64,000 nt of DNA from Pardosa pseudoannulata (GCA_032207245.1 CM063502.1:108615191-108679190), one strand, 5' to 3'. Counted from the stretch's first letter, positions 40,534-54,660 are shown. Numbers and translations are program-made. The notes: generated by a model not told the origin, from the sequence alone.

Positions 40534-40698
40534 TTTGGTTTGGAGTGCTACGGTCTATTGTTTTGCACACGAGGGCTAATGAGACCGGGACCTACCGCTT
40601 AAAGCCGATTCCGAACGGCTACGAACATCCATGCCATAGTGGGATTCGAACCCACGAACTCCGGTTCCGAAGAGCAGTGCTCTACCATTCAGCCATCG
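40534..40698 (-). repeat. tRNA-derived SINE, family A, with 13-bp target duplication
   Basis: A minus-strand copy bordered by CTTTTATATTTGG at 40521-40533 and 40699-40711. Box B reads GTGGGTTCGAATCCCACTA, the best preserved in the window, so this is probably among the younger copies. Confidence 0.85.
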
Positions 40699-41063
40699 CT
40701 TTTATATTTGGCTTAAATAATAGTTTAGGTACATATGTAATGATTTTAAACTTAATCATCGATTATTTTTTGGTGCAATTTAAATTTTATCACCGGTATT
40801 AACAACAAATTCTGTCTACCTCCAGAGTGTAGTGGAAATGATAGTTTCATTCCTTTACTTCCATCACTTACTATGGAAAAATATTAGGAAGAACTTCACT
40901 ATCCTTTCGACGTAGCTAAGAAAACTTTGAATTGCCTTTCCAAATAAATTCAACTTGATTCTAAACTGCATTCCCAGTATAGAGAGACTTTAACCCTCTG
41001 ACTGCTCAATTTGTAAACCGACATCTCTTTAAAAAATTGAGTATTTTTTGTTGCATAGTTTAA

Positions 41064-41195
<132 letters not shown>

Positions 41196-41813
41196 ATATC
41201 AATATCTAAGCCCTAAAGCGTATTCCAAAATTATCTCTTTTCCCCATTCATTATTCTAGATCTTAATTTCTTCTCTTTATATTAACCATCTTTCCCAGCC
41301 ATCCAATTTAAACGAGGATGTTTTCATTCCTTCAGCCGAACCCCGAAATTCTTTCTATGATTCCCAAAACAGAAAATGATATAGCTGGCATTTTATAATG
41401 AGGATGCAATAACTCTCCCAGGAAAATTTGTAATGATCAGCAATAATGCTCCTCTGACACGCCACACTTTGCAGATGGCTCGAGTCAAAGGTTACTTTCT
41501 ATAAGCAATTAAAACACTTGCCTCAGCATTTTCCCACACACGGGTTTTAGCCGTCTCTCGCAGAAGGTTGGCATTACATTTACTGATATAGAGCGTTCTG
41601 ACTCCGTCAGGTTCAGACGTCTCTGGATTCTGTGCTATTTTTATCGGATGAAATAAAAGTTAAGTTCGGCCATGACAAATGATGTGTTTCTTTCTAACGG
41701 ACGGTTAGCGGACACTTGGCAGCCCAGTATGCCCGGGCTGAGGAAAATAATAGGGGCAATTTTAAAATGAGTTTTCAAGTGTAAAGTTCGGGGCCGGTTG
41801 GTCTCTGGACGAT

Positions 41814-42286
<473 letters not shown>

Positions 42287-42483
42287 AGTATACTATTAAT
42301 AATTCTATTATCTAATATAACTATAGTTCTAGTCATAAATTCTATTTATTACCTAATTAAATGTCTAATACTGTATATAATTTATTCCACTGGTTAAACG
42401 GCAATAAAGCGAAATGTACTTCTTAAAAAAGGAAGAAAAACACATGCCCGTGAAAATCGCGGGATGAGCAGTCAGAGGGTTAA

Positions 42484-43306
42484 AGGAGTATGAAGATAAA
42501 CAAATTATTAAGAGTGTACCAGATAATTCTCAGCCAACAAACAAACCAATTTCTTATTAGCCTCACAGGGTACTTTAGAATTCGGGAAAATTAAAAATTT
42601 TACTGATCCCGTCATATGACGAGTTATATTCTAGTGTTAATAATAGTGTTGAAAACTACATAAGGTTGAATATTATTATGAATCTAGTTCTGTCAAAAAG
42701 TTTATGTACAATCCTATATAATATTATCCCCTAAATTTACAAAAAAAAATTAAAAAAAATAAAAAAGGGCAAAATTATTGAAAACAATAAAAGTAAATTT
42801 TCAAAATTGAAATTTTTGTTTAAAAATTAAATTTTTATTAAATATGCAGTTTAAAAAATCCTATTTGAAAATGAACTTTTATTTCAATGTTATAAAGCAA
42901 TACAATAAACTTCAGAATCTGGAAGGGGTATTCAAACCCTTCAACACCCCCTTTCTGTCTACGGCTATATCTCCAGTTGTTCATTTCAGCTAATTTTTTA
43001 CTAGCTTGCAACTTGATAAGTGATCTTGATAGCAAACTTCAAGAAGATGAGGAAGCTGAGAAAGTCACGAATCGATTAGGATTTGAAGGGGAAAAAAACT
43101 GCGAGACCGCACCGCAACAGCTAAAGGTCCAACATTATAACTGACATTGCATGAATTTTGGTATCTAAGTTTGAATTTTATGAAAGTATTGAAGTTTCAA
43201 TACAAATGGCATAAATAATCATTTGTATTAAGTAAAGTGATCGAATCAGACAGGGTTGTAACTAGGTTCTTTAGAGCCCTTGTTAAAAAAACTACCATGC
43301 ATAGTG
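42484..43306. other. Noncoding stretch
   Basis: AT-rich, nothing recognised. Confidence 0.5.
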
Positions 43307-44395
43307 AGAAAATATGTAAACAGTTATTTTTTTTTTCTTTATCATATATTCAGAATGAACTCAAATATCTTGTTAATTCCTAAAGTGTTACTAGTATATT
43401 AATTTTTAATTTTTCTTCTATTTTTACATTATGAATATTTAAAAATATTTTTGAACACTCAGACGGTATTATTTTGCGGATAAACTGAAAACTTTATTAA
43501 AAAGGAATATTTGTCCGTTGAATTTTCATAAAAAAATTGTTGGATTTCTAAATAAAAGTTTAGTTTTAATAGCTTTAATAAATTCAAAATTTAAAAACTC
43601 AAATCATATTAAGGCATATTAGGAGTGATAGATAAACATGTTATAAGAATCTATTACAAGTTTAGAAAATATGTAAACAGTTATTTTTTTTTTCTATATC
43701 ATATAATCAGAATGAACTCAACTATCTTGTTAATCCTTAAAGTGTTACTAGTATATTAGTTTTTAATTTTTCTTCTATTTTTACATTATGAATATTTAAA
43801 AATATTTTTGAACTCTCTGAGGGTATTATTTTGCGGGTAAACTGAAAACTTTATTAAAGGGGAATATTTTTTATTTGTCCGTTGAATTTTCATAAAAAAA
43901 ATTGTTGGATTTCTAAATAAAAGTTTAGTTTTAATAGCTTTAATAAATTCAAAATTTAAAACTCAAATCATATTAAGGCATATTAGGAGTGATAGATAAA
44001 CATGTTATAAGAATCTATTACAAGTTTAGAAAATATGTAAACAGTTATTTTTTTTATATATCATATAATCAGAATGAACTCAACTATCTTGCCAATCCTT
44101 AAAGTGTTACTAGTATATTAGTTTTTAATTTTTCTTCTATTTTTACATTATGAATATTTAAAAATATTTTTGAACACTCAGACGGTATTATTTTGCGGGT
44201 AAACTGAAAAGTTTATTAAAGGGGAATATTTTTAATTTGTACGTTGAATTTTCATAAAAAAAAACTTGTTGAATTTCTAAATAAAAATTTAGTTTTAATA
44301 ACTTTAATAAATTCAAAATTTAAAACTTGTACTCGAAGCATATTAAGGCATATTAGGAGTGTTAGATAAAAATTATAAGAATCTATAACAACTTT
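43307..44395. repeat. Three-copy tandem repeat, unit about 360 bp
   Basis: Copies start at 43307, 43664 and 44028, each with AGAAAATATGTAAACAGTTA. They proceed through the same landmarks (AATGAACTCAA, GTATTATTTTGCGG, GAGTG[AT]TAGATAAA). Copies 1 and 2 are very similar; copy 3 is a little more diverged. Unit lengths are 357, 364 and about 368. No coding capacity. Confidence 0.9.
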
Positions 44396-46052
44396 AGAAG
44401 TTGAAAAAAATTAAAATCATAAATAATCAATTTTATTTTTTTATATATAATAATATTTAATCCTTATTTTACTCTTGAATATTTAAATATTTTCCTCATG
44501 AGGTATTATTATAAATATTTTAATTATTTTTGGGAATATAAATTTTTGAATTTATTTAAAAATAAAATTTTGTTATTATAATTGTAATATTTTTTAAATT
44601 TTTTTTATTTTTCATCTGTATTGATGTTTAAATATGTTGTTCTATAAAATTTATTTTTCTTTTAATAAATTCATTTAATAAAATTTTAAATTTAATAAAT
44701 TATAAGAATAAAAAATATTTCTTTTAATTTTTCTCTTTTTTTTTTTTTATTTTTTGGTGTCACTCTAACGTGTATTTTTGAATCACGGAATGATAATAAT
44801 AAAAGAAATTTTATTATTGATTTTTTTATTCTATTTTTCTTTTTTAAAATATTACATCTGAATATGAGTCGTTTGATATTTAAAAGAATAGGTTATTGTA
44901 TAAAAAAAAAATAACACTTTATTCTAAATATTATTTAATAAATAATTCAAAATGAAAAATGTTCTTATAATATATAATTTTAAATTTTCTTATTTCTTTT
45001 ATAATATTTGAAAAAAAAATTAATATTTTCAAACATTTTATTAACAAATAAAAAACAAAAATTTTTATGTATTGGTTTTTTTCTATATTTCTTTGATATG
45101 TGAAAATTATAACATAAAAAAATCAGTATTTTATTTTTAAAAAATTATTTCTTAGGTGTTATAATTGCTTCACAAAAAAATATATATATTTGAAATATTA
45201 TAATCATTATAGAAAATGTGATAAAAAGTAGTTTAATGTGTCACACCCGTTTCTATGGAATGCCCGATGAGAATCTAACATCATTTTGTTATTGAATTTT
45301 ATTATATTTTTTTGCAATTTAAAAATTTAGCAATATAGCATGAAACGTATTTTATTATGGAAAATGATTTTCTAATACACATGTTTGCAAAAAAAAAAAA
45401 AAAAAAAAAAAAAAAAGCACTATAGTAATTTTTTTATTTGTATGAAAGTTAAAAAATCATAAAAATCCAATATATTACTTCATTTTATTAAACAGTTTTT
45501 CTTCTATGGACTACTTCCCTTACTCAGAAAGCTATTCAACACAAAAAATGTTATACGTTCAAATGAAATTAATCTGCTATAAGCCGGCGTTATTGTTTTA
45601 TAGCTGTTCTACAGAGATACGTAAAACTTATCCACAATTCGAAACTAACTGAAGCTTGAAATAGAAATCAAAACTGTAATGCTGTTACAGTGTTCCCGTG
45701 GTACCGAGTAAATATAAATAGAAGTAGTATGAGAAAATTGTTTGTGTAAGCTAGAGTAAATAAAAGTTAAATAGTTAGTTTAATAGGTAAAACGAAAATT
45801 TCCATTAACTGATTTTATTTTCCACGTGGCTAAACTCGTAGATGCACTCTGACTATCACCATGGCATACCAATGTTTTCGCTACTGTTCCAAAGATTCTT
45901 CGTTACTTAGTCACTTCTTCAATAAAATAAAAACTTCGACACTTTTCTTCTTACCACCATTGCTATAATGTATCTTACTACCACAGTTACTTCTTATTCT
46001 AAATGTTATTTCGCTACCGAATACTCATTAAATTAAATGTTAATAAAGCAAA
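44396..46052. other. Extremely AT-rich noncoding stretch
   Basis: Long runs of A and T only. A homopolymer of about 27 A lies at about 45390-45416. Confidence 0.6.
45390..45416 (+). repeat. Poly(A) tract
   Basis: About 27 consecutive A. No recognisable retrogene precedes it. Confidence 0.9.
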
Positions 46053-47073
46053 ATATTTGATTTATGATACATAACAATATATAACAGCGTTGCTTTCTCA
46101 ATGGAAGACTTAGCACAGTATAAAACAAATAACACGTGCTTCTTAAAAACAATAAAAAAGAGAACTTTTAATTCTAATCAATTACTAAAAATCAGTCTCA
46201 CTTTAATAATTTTTTACTAATATGAAATATTTAACAAAAGGGAGTCATGTCAAATCTCCTTTCCTTTCATTTTACTCTTCCTCTCTATCTAAAATACCAA
46301 ATAAAAAAAATTTAATTTGCCTAAAGGTATTTTTGCCTTTTAATTTTTTAGTTAACTCTTCCATACTTTTATTAAAGGAATTAATCTCTTGGGGAAATAA
46401 TAAAAATTCAGAAATTCAGCTTACTATGTCCCCCAAAAATTCCCCCCAAATAAAAGAATTCTTACTTGAAATTAATGCGATTTGATTCTTGCCTTTTATA
46501 GAATACAGGAATAGTATAAAAATCTTGAGCTGGATCCTTCCTTCTTTGCCGCTCTAAAGTTCAAAATATGTGATTATATTTGATTTATGACACATAAAAA
46601 TATATAACAGCATTGCTTTCTCAATGGAAAAGTTACCACAGTATAAAACAAATAACACGTCCTTCTTAAAAACAAGACATCTTTTCATTCTAATCAATTA
46701 CAAAAATCAGTCTCACTTTAATAATTGTTTACTAGTATGAAATATATAACAAAAGGGGGTCATGTCAAATCTCATTTGATTTCATTTTACTCTTTCTCTC
46801 CATCTAAAATACCAAATAAATAAATTTTAATCTGCCTAAAAGCATTTTTGCCTTTTAATTTTTTAGTTAACTCTGCCATACATTTATTAAATTAATTAAT
46901 TTCTTGGGGAAATAATAAAAAGTCTGAAATTCTGCTAACTATTAATTCCCTCAAAATAAAAGCATTCTTACTTGAAATTAACGCGATTTGATTCTTGCCT
47001 TTTATAAAATACAGAAATAGTATAAAAATCTTCAGCTGGATCTTTCCTTCTTTGCCGCTCCAAAGTTCAAAAC
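46053..47073. repeat. Two-copy tandem duplication, period 523 bp
   Basis: Copy 1 (46053-46575) and copy 2 (46576-47073) both start ATATTTGATTTATGA and end GCCGCT[CT][CT]AAAGTTCAAAA. Divergence by eye is several percent, with small indels. The 60-90 residue frames in each copy are not conserved between copies, so they are not genes. Confidence 0.85.
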
Positions 47074-47864
47074 GGATTTCACAGCCTTTTTGATGCATTT
47101 CATGCAATATTTATTGGAAAAGGAATACTGGCTTTTTTACTTGAAGAGGAATAGATAAACTGTGAAGGAATTTAAGTGATACGGTTTGAAATGTAGAAAT
47201 CATAAATAATTTTGTAAATGTCGAGGGTATTGATGATTAACATATAAACTCCATTCCTCTTCACTGGCTTCCCATCAGCTGATTAAAAGTTTGAAACATC
47301 TACTAACTAGATTTAACTTTAAATGTCAGTGAAAATATTTAGATATAATTCATTGTCAGGATATACACATATATGGCTTTGTTCGAGAAGTTAAATTATA
47401 TTTGGAAATATATGAGCTGTGTTGTAAGTATAATTTATTTATTATTAAAAATATCTTGTTTTATCTTAATACAGTCGAACCCTGTAAAAGCGAACTTCAA
47501 GGAACCAAACGATTTGTTAGCTATTGTTAGTAATTGTATCAGGTGATTTGCTACATCTGAACACTTAATGAAAATGTTAGATCCCACAAAATGTATTGCT
47601 TATTAGTTGTTAAGTGCATTGAATACTATCGTAATTGAAAAAAAAAGTTAATTACCTTTAATGAATTAAACTGACTAAATATAGAAACAAATGAAAAAAT
47701 AATTAATTTTGCCATCAAGTTTTGCTTATAGTTTTGATGCAGAAATGATTTGTAATTTTCTGCACACGTGACGCAGATTTCAAGAAAACAATATGAATTT
47801 CTTTGTTCACTACAATAAAAGACTAACTTTTTCCGCATTATTTGAGTGAGCATAAACATATTAC

Positions 47865-48028
47865 CGAATGGTTAAAGAGCTGATCTTCGGTAGCGGAGAT
47901 CGTGGGTTCGAATTCCTCTGTAGCATGGCTGTTCGTAGCCTTTCGTAATCAGCTTTAATCAGTAGGTCCCGGTATCATTAACCCTCATGTTGCAAAATGG
48001 TAGACCGTAGAGCTGCAAACTAAACTAC
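47865..48028 (+). repeat. tRNA-derived SINE, family A copy
   Basis: CCGAATGGTTAAAGAGC (box A region), GTGGGTTCGAATTCCTC (box B region), then the family body. Possible target duplication AAACATATTA / AAACGTATTA at the two borders. Confidence 0.75.
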
Positions 48029-48074
48029 AAACGTATTAGCATTATTTCGGTTGATAAGCTAGCTTGGCTTATAA

Positions 48075-48166
48075 GCCGCACACAATAGGCATTAATCAGT
48101 AGCTCCCGGTGTTATTAGGTCTGATATTGCAAAAATTGAACCGTCTCTCATAACCAAACCAAACTA
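48075..48166 (+). repeat. tRNA-derived SINE, family A, 3' part only
   Basis: AATCAGTAGCTCCCGGTGTTAT ... CAAACCAAACTA matches the body and tail of the copy just upstream, without a tRNA head. Confidence 0.55.
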
Positions 48167-48232
48167 ATTATTTTTGTTTGGGCTTCCAACGTCGAATGAA
48201 CCTCTTGTCAACTTTAAATTCGCCTGGCTTAA

Positions 48233-48449
48233 CCCTTTCGCGGGCCATTTATTTCTCGCTCCACGTTTCCAAACTTTCAAAACACAGCTGCTAATTTTAT
48301 TCATTCGATCGAAAAATTGATGACAGCGCAAAACCGAAGCTGGAATAAGTCTTCCCGTCGTTTCAATAACAAGACCAATATATTATAAAGAGTTTTGCGC
48401 TTCCCACAGGTGTAGGGGGGAAGTAATCTTCCCACAGCCCACGAAAGGG
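48233..48449. mobile_element. TTAA-flanked piggyBac-like MITE
   Basis: TTAA at 48229-48232 and 48450-48453. The termini CCCTTTCGCGGGC and CCCTTTCGTGGGC (reverse complement of the right end) match at 12 of 13. At 217 bp it is noncoding and lies inside the possible pogo-like element. Confidence 0.75.
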
Positions 48450-48689
48450 TTAAAATACAGTGATCTCCGGTTTACCCACACAATCGATTGTCAGCTCTGA
48501 CATATTTACATAGGAATAGGACTCGGTGATGCCGTATAGCACCCTAAATTGCATGCATACTGAACGCATAATATGAAAAAATTGAATAAATCGTGTAATA
48601 GAGGCACAGGAGAAACGTTAATTAAAAATATTTTTGAGCTGGTAACAAGTGAAATAAAACTCCTTCAGATACGCAGCAGACGTTACGGT

Positions 48690-50850
48690 TTAACCACAGC
48701 CATCTAAACACAAGGCCTGCGCGCTGATTTTCCGAAAACCGGTCACGTGATCTCTAAAAGGCGGCATTCTATTAAATTCTGTTGATGCTTGTTGATCGCT
48801 TGCCTATTACTTCTTTTGAAAAAAAACAAAGAAATTTATGGAAATAAAATAATGCTTGCCTTTATATGTAAGGTAAGTAGCAATTTTGCTACTGTTTCTT
48901 CTATTATTTTATGAGCTGTTTTCTAATTAAGTATATCATACGAATGATGGTAATTCTTAAGTTCGACACTTTAGAATGGTTCAAATGTTTTGTTATTAGT
49001 ATGTGCTTTGTATCATATTGTATATTATAACTGTCGTTTTAAAAATAAGTTTCATTTTATTGTTAGATCTCATTAAGGAGTTTATGTAATACAACATTTA
49101 ATATCCGTAAGTTAAATGTATTCTAAGTTATGTTAAAGTTTCGTTTTTGCTGTGTATTGCAACTTGGCTATTGTTGATAACTCACAAATTACAATTTCTG
49201 TTTTATCCTAAAGGAAAACTATTTATTATTACCACAATAAAAGATTAATGTATCCTTACTTCATTGATTTATAATGTGTTTTTAAGGGGCTTTATTAATA
49301 AAAGTTTATGTACAACTTCTTTCCCATACTACAATAGCAACTGGGAAATTTTTATGTAGAATCAATGTTATCTGCACTTTAAATTGTTTCTGATTTATCA
49401 ACTTCATATTTTTTACGTCCTGAGCTCTTTTTTCAGATTTTCATATTAACTTTCTACAATTTAAAATTTTGAATGTCGAAGCGTAAAGAAGACATATATG
49501 TAATAAAAATTAAACTACCAAAAGAAAATTTATAAATGTAAGAAAAAAATTAATCTAAAGTAATCGACAAAAGAAATGCTTTTACACATTTTTATTATAA
49601 AAATATAACCTTTATTCAATGCTGTACTATTTTATAACAGGTAAGTTCTCATATAACCTGTAGAAAAGTAATTAAATAAACATGCTTAAAGTTTTTTAAT
49701 AGCTATGTCTAACAGCCAAAAGTAGAAAAATCCCATCTAAATAAAATTTGCAAGCTGTTAAAATTATATAAATAAATTTTAATTAATAGATGCTTTAGGT
49801 AGAGGAACTTAAAAAAAAACTGTATTTACACTTAAAGTTACATTTATGTATTCAGATATTTACAAATGTTTTATTAAAATATAACAGTAATTTTATAGCA
49901 AATGATAATCAACTCAATTTATTAATAACAGTCACTTAACCATATCTTAAAAATGTAATAGATGATATAAATAGGTCTTCTAAATTATGTTTGCATGATT
50001 GTTTACTTCACTCCAAAAATATAATTTTAACTACTTATAAAATATTTCTGAATAACTACTCTAAAAAAGTGACTGAGAAATATATTGAAGAAGTTAAGGA
50101 AAAATCCAATAAGAGAAAAATAAAAAAAAAATTCTTAAATATTTCTTGTAACAACATTTTTACTTTTTTTTTCTGTATACTATTGAATTATGTTTCATTA
50201 TTTATGTAGTACAAATCAGTATCAGATGTTATACGTAAATAAAACTGTAAAAATTTTGCCTCGGCATAATATTTTTGCATGAGTTTGTGAAATTTGTCAG
50301 TGATAAATTGTTCTATGATTTTATACTAAGGCAGTGTTTTTTAACATTACCTTTAATATAATCCTTAAGGATTTTATTTATTTTAACTTTAATGTGATCC
50401 GTAAAGGATCATATTTTATGAATAAAGATTAAGACATTTTATTTCCATGGGACCATTTAATAAAAGGTAAGTAAAAAGAAAAAAAAAAGATGCCAGTTGT
50501 GTAATTTTTTGCAAATGTAATTTCTTTACTTAAAATTTTATCTATGTATCGTATCTGTTCTCGTGTAGTGTATGAAGTTATTTTGGTAACTAAAATTTAA
50601 ATATAAATTGACACACAAATAAAATCTATGGCAAAATAATTTTCTACTAATCAATATTCAAGTTAGTGAAATAATTGAATATCCTTAATTTATTTTTTGA
50701 AAAAAAAAATATTTTGATGAGTAGTAAAAGGCATAACACAATTTACTTGAGGATTATAGGAGGGAAACAGCCTTCGTACGCCGCCATGTTTTTAAGTGCG
50801 CAGGCCTTCTATATAGATGGCTGTGGTTTTAACTTTTAAACACGTATAAC
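48690..50850. repeat. Inverted repeat pair around 2.1 kb of AT-rich DNA
   Basis: The left arm (about 48694-48730) CCACAGCCATCTAAACACAA then GGCCTGCGC matches the reverse complement of the right arm (about 50798-50838) CCACAGCCATCTATATAGAA then GGCCTGCGC. Between the arms there is no supported gene; short frames such as 49991-50209 lack any domain. Confidence 0.65.
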
Positions 50851-51303
50851 CCGCAGGTTTTCTACCTCCAAACTGGGGTCATTTCCCGCACTGCCCTGTA
50901 ATGAAACTCGACATAAAGTACTGTTTTTACAACCCCAGTAAGTCTTTTAAAACAAAGTTTAAATAAAATTCAGTGGACGGCTGAGAAAGTTAGTTATATA
51001 CTATTTTTAAAATTCCATAGTTTTGGTATAATTATAGTTTTGCTACAATATTTATAAAAGGGTTAATAAGCATTTAAAATCATTGGAAAACAGCGGGACC
51101 AAAACATTCATCCGTCATATATGGGAGTTCGTTATGTACCAAGTTCGCTATGATGAAATTCTACTGTATTTAATATAGCTTTATTTTCGCTAAACTATGT
51201 AACTTCAAAGGGAAATTATTACGCCTAACAAAGAATTTGAGTTTATTTAAAATAATCATTAGTTAAAATGTATGCAAATGATGATTATTTTAAATAAAGT
51301 AAA

Positions 51304-51436
51304 GGCTGGTCTTACCAAAGTCGTTTAACGGCTAACCGCAATTATCCCATAGCGCCAACAAATGGTGGGACGTAATTCTCCGTTTAAACAGAGATTAATC
51401 GCTGTTAGCTGTTAAACGATTTTGGTGAGAGTGGCC
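51304..51436. mobile_element. Short MITE with about 40-bp inverted repeats
   Basis: GGCTGGTCTTACCAAAGTCG and on to GCAATTA at the left match the reverse complement of the right end, GGCCACTCTCACCAAAATCG and on to GCGATTA, with few mismatches. The element is 133 bp, nearly all inverted repeat. It lies between other inverted copies of TTACGCCTAACAAA (51219, 51449), so it sits in a larger fold-back region. Confidence 0.7.
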
Positions 51437-52453
51437 GTATGACTATTTGTTAGGCGTAATATTTTAACTAATGATTATTTTAAATAAAGTCAGACTATTT
51501 ATTAAGCGTAATATTTTGACACTAATGTTTCCAGCGTAAATAAAACTTTATTTATTGTAATTTATTTTCAGTTGTAAATTAAGAACTTATAAAGTGGTCA
51601 CTAAAATTTAAATTTGAAGTAATTTTTCGAGTTTTTTAAAATAGTACTTGTTATTGTTAAAATAGAAATTGTTCAGATTTAAAAATACACGTTTCGCTAT
51701 GACTAAATTTTGCGAGACGAAAAGATTTTAGTTTAAAGAAACATTTCGTCGCCTCGTGTCTTTTTGCCAACTTCTTCTGAAAATACATATTTATGGAAAT
51801 TTACGCTTGAGCGATTCTTCCACATCTTTATGTATAGAATAAAACTCCCCAGTCTAGCTTTAGCTTTAAATGATTAATGAGCGAAGTTCACATAAAGGTG
51901 AAGGAAGACAGGCAGATCATTCACAAATATAGTTTCAAGAAAAGGTTTTTCTCCCAGAATGTCTTTTTTATGTAACATACAAATATCTTTTTTTTTATAT
52001 ATATTCTGTCTCGGTAATTGTGTTAACTTCAGTGTTGCAGGATCAATCAACAAAACCATTTTTTAAGGAACACTGTGTAAATGACATCGATTTTTGGGTG
52101 TGTTGTAGATCTGCAACATGGTAATACAAAAGATTAAATATTCAAAATTTTCGATATTTCAATTTTTTATGTATAAAACTGCAAATGTTTCTATCCCTTT
52201 TGATATCATTACTTTTGCCATATCTGGAATGAATAGGAAACTGTAGCTAATTTATTTATTCGCTTCATGTGTCACATTCGTACATAATTTCAACTTTAAA
52301 ATGCAATTTTTCTGATTTCATTTTTTTTAAGTTTGTGCGCATGATCTCTAACAATTCATAATACCATCATGAAATTTTGTGTAATGATGTAAATACCCTG
52401 TTTCCTATATGCGTTCATTTAATCATTCTTGTTATATTTATAAACATATCTGA
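51437..52453. other. AT-rich noncoding stretch
   Basis: No supported gene. Confidence 0.5.
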
Positions 52454-52606
52454 TGATGGCCGAATGGTAGAGCGCCGCTCTTTAGTATCGGAGTTCGTAG
52501 GTTCACATCCCACTGATGGCAAGGGTGTTCGGAATGGGTTTTAAGCAGCTAGTCCCATTCTTATTAAACCTCGTGAAGCAAAACAGTAGACCAAACCAAA
52601 TTTAAA
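52454..52606 (+). repeat. tRNA-derived SINE, family A copy
   Basis: GATGGCCGAATGGTAGAGCG (box A region), GTAGGTTCACATCCCACTG (box B region), GTGTTCGGAATGGG body, and a CAAACCAAA-like end with a short internal deletion. Confidence 0.8.
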
Positions 52607-54660
52607 CCATTTTCTTTCTTTTTAATTTCTAACACGCAGCTAAATAACTTATGTATGTATTTTATATTAAGTGTACGGTAAATATATAGTTTTATCAATT
52701 ATAATCATGAAAGAAATTGTATTGTGACTGCAAAATATTTTCTCTTATCTTCAGCGCAAGACTATCTCTAATTTTAGCCTTTCAGTACACAATGTTTAAA
52801 AAAACTAATAAATAAATAACAAGTATTATTATAAAATCACTCTTTCAAATAATAAGCATTACATGTTTTTAATGAAAATTAGGTATATCATATTATATCA
52901 GTAGCAAAAATATCAGTTGAAAAGGAGTCTTAAAGATTTTAAAGGGGCGGTGGACTTTTAAAACTTGTTTGTTTTTGACCAATCTGCTTGAAAATTTGAA
53001 AATTTCATATGATATTAGTATTACTTTTAGGAAAAACTGCTTACCTTTTCAAAGTAAAACCTTAATATTTTCAAAAAGGATAGATATTTGCTGTTCAAAA
53101 TATATTAATCGGAACTACTTTTATTCTATACTCTACGAATTAAATTGTCAACAAATTTAGAATGTATTTGATGTTTAAAAATGCACCTGGCATGTTACAA
53201 ATATTTAAATCATTCTAAAACTTTTGTTTTAAAAACTGTTTAAAGTAATTATTAGTAATAGCTCACATGTCTGTTGGGGTTTAATTATATTAATAATAAG
53301 ATGGTTTATATTAAAGCACCTTTTTAATTATTATTCTTAGTTATATATCCCAATAACTAAGTTAATAATTAGAATAAGTAATAGTTAGAAATATAGAACT
53401 TTCAACAAATTTTTTTCAGCTGAATGTACCGTATAACCTTATATATTACTGAAAAGTTTAATTTCTTTTCATTTTTCAAATTATCAATGCTGAGACCCCT
53501 TCATGCTATATCCATGCTACTTTTATAGCTTAAAATTATTCTTACAAGAGAAAGTATATTTTCCTACTGGTTTATAAATTTTCCTAATGGCTTTTAAATC
53601 ACTAAAATAGTAACTACTTATAAAAACATGTATTGTTCGTAACATAGTTCGTTTAGATTTTACAGAATATATACATACTTGTAACAGAATCAAAACGTTT
53701 ATTACGTAACGTTCAAATATCTGTATTTTGCAGGATGTTAACCTTGAACCCTTGAAAGAAGAGTTCATTCCTGCGATCTTAGAAGAAACCTCAAAACCGA
53801 AGACATATTAGTGCAGATGTTTCAAAACCGCAAAATCTGGAAAAGGCATGAATAACATAAACTAGTCCGCAGTAGTTCCATCTGCTCGTTTATAGTCCAT
53901 TAAATGACGAGTCATGTTGATAAGTTAATAGCGTAAGTATCTTTATGTGATACACAAAAATCTGAAATGCGTTATGGGAAAGTACATTTAGCCCTAAAAA
54001 AGAAGATAAAATGCCAGACCAAAATTAATTGCACAATAAATATTCGAAATCGATAGTATACTAAACATAGGGCATTATAGTAGTCGTGACGTTGCGATAA
54101 ATTGCCTTATTGCTTAATTATTTTACTTCATGTATATAAATTTTAAAACTTCCTGGATTGCATGTTCGATAAATAAGATTTGTGAACAAAAAAAAAATCT
54201 AATGTAAACAAAAAATGTATTTGATCCAGTATATATTTTAAAGTTCTTAAAATGTGTTCATTTTTACGTTTTGGAAATCAAAGAACACTTGTGTAACGAG
54301 AAAAAATCATTACTTATCGTTACTTTTAAAATATTGCCAATCGCTTTTTTTCCATCATTTTATCCTTGCAAATGCGCACTTGAATTAAGAATAGCAATAG
54401 CGACCCAATTAGCGAGGAAACATATTCAACTGAATTCACCGGCATAAGCAAATAAACGACTCCCACTTTCAATGTCCCGCTTCTAAAATAATATTGACGC
54501 AAAATAAAATCTTAATATTTTTATAGTTTCTGTAATTATGTTGAGTTAAAAATTAGTTTTAAAATTGATATCTTTTATTTTATAGGGTTTATATTGTAAT
54601 ATAATAATACCGCCTTTTATTGTCGTAAGTGCCTTCATGCATTTTACCCGGCGGACGAAT
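52607..54660. other. AT-rich noncoding stretch upstream of HP1
   Basis: No supported gene. This is the probable upstream intergenic region of the HP1 gene. Confidence 0.45.

Larger units (their letters stand above)
47472..51166. mobile_element. Possible pogo/Tigger-like element, 3.7 kb, with later insertions
   Basis: The left end CAGTCGAACCCTGTAAAAGC continues GAACTTCAAGG. The reverse complement of the right end reads CAGTAGAATTTCATCATAGC then GAACTTGG. Both are flanked by TA (47470-47471, 51167-51168), and both resemble the CAGTCGAAC...GCGAACTTC ends of pogo/Tigger transposons. The interior is AT-rich and shows no transposase. A SINE and a TTAA-type MITE sit inside. The ends match imperfectly, so they could be two separate fragments. 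Confidence 0.4.

Noticed and set aside
46222..46485. 87-codon frame in the 523-bp repeat
   Set aside because: The second repeat copy does not keep it open.
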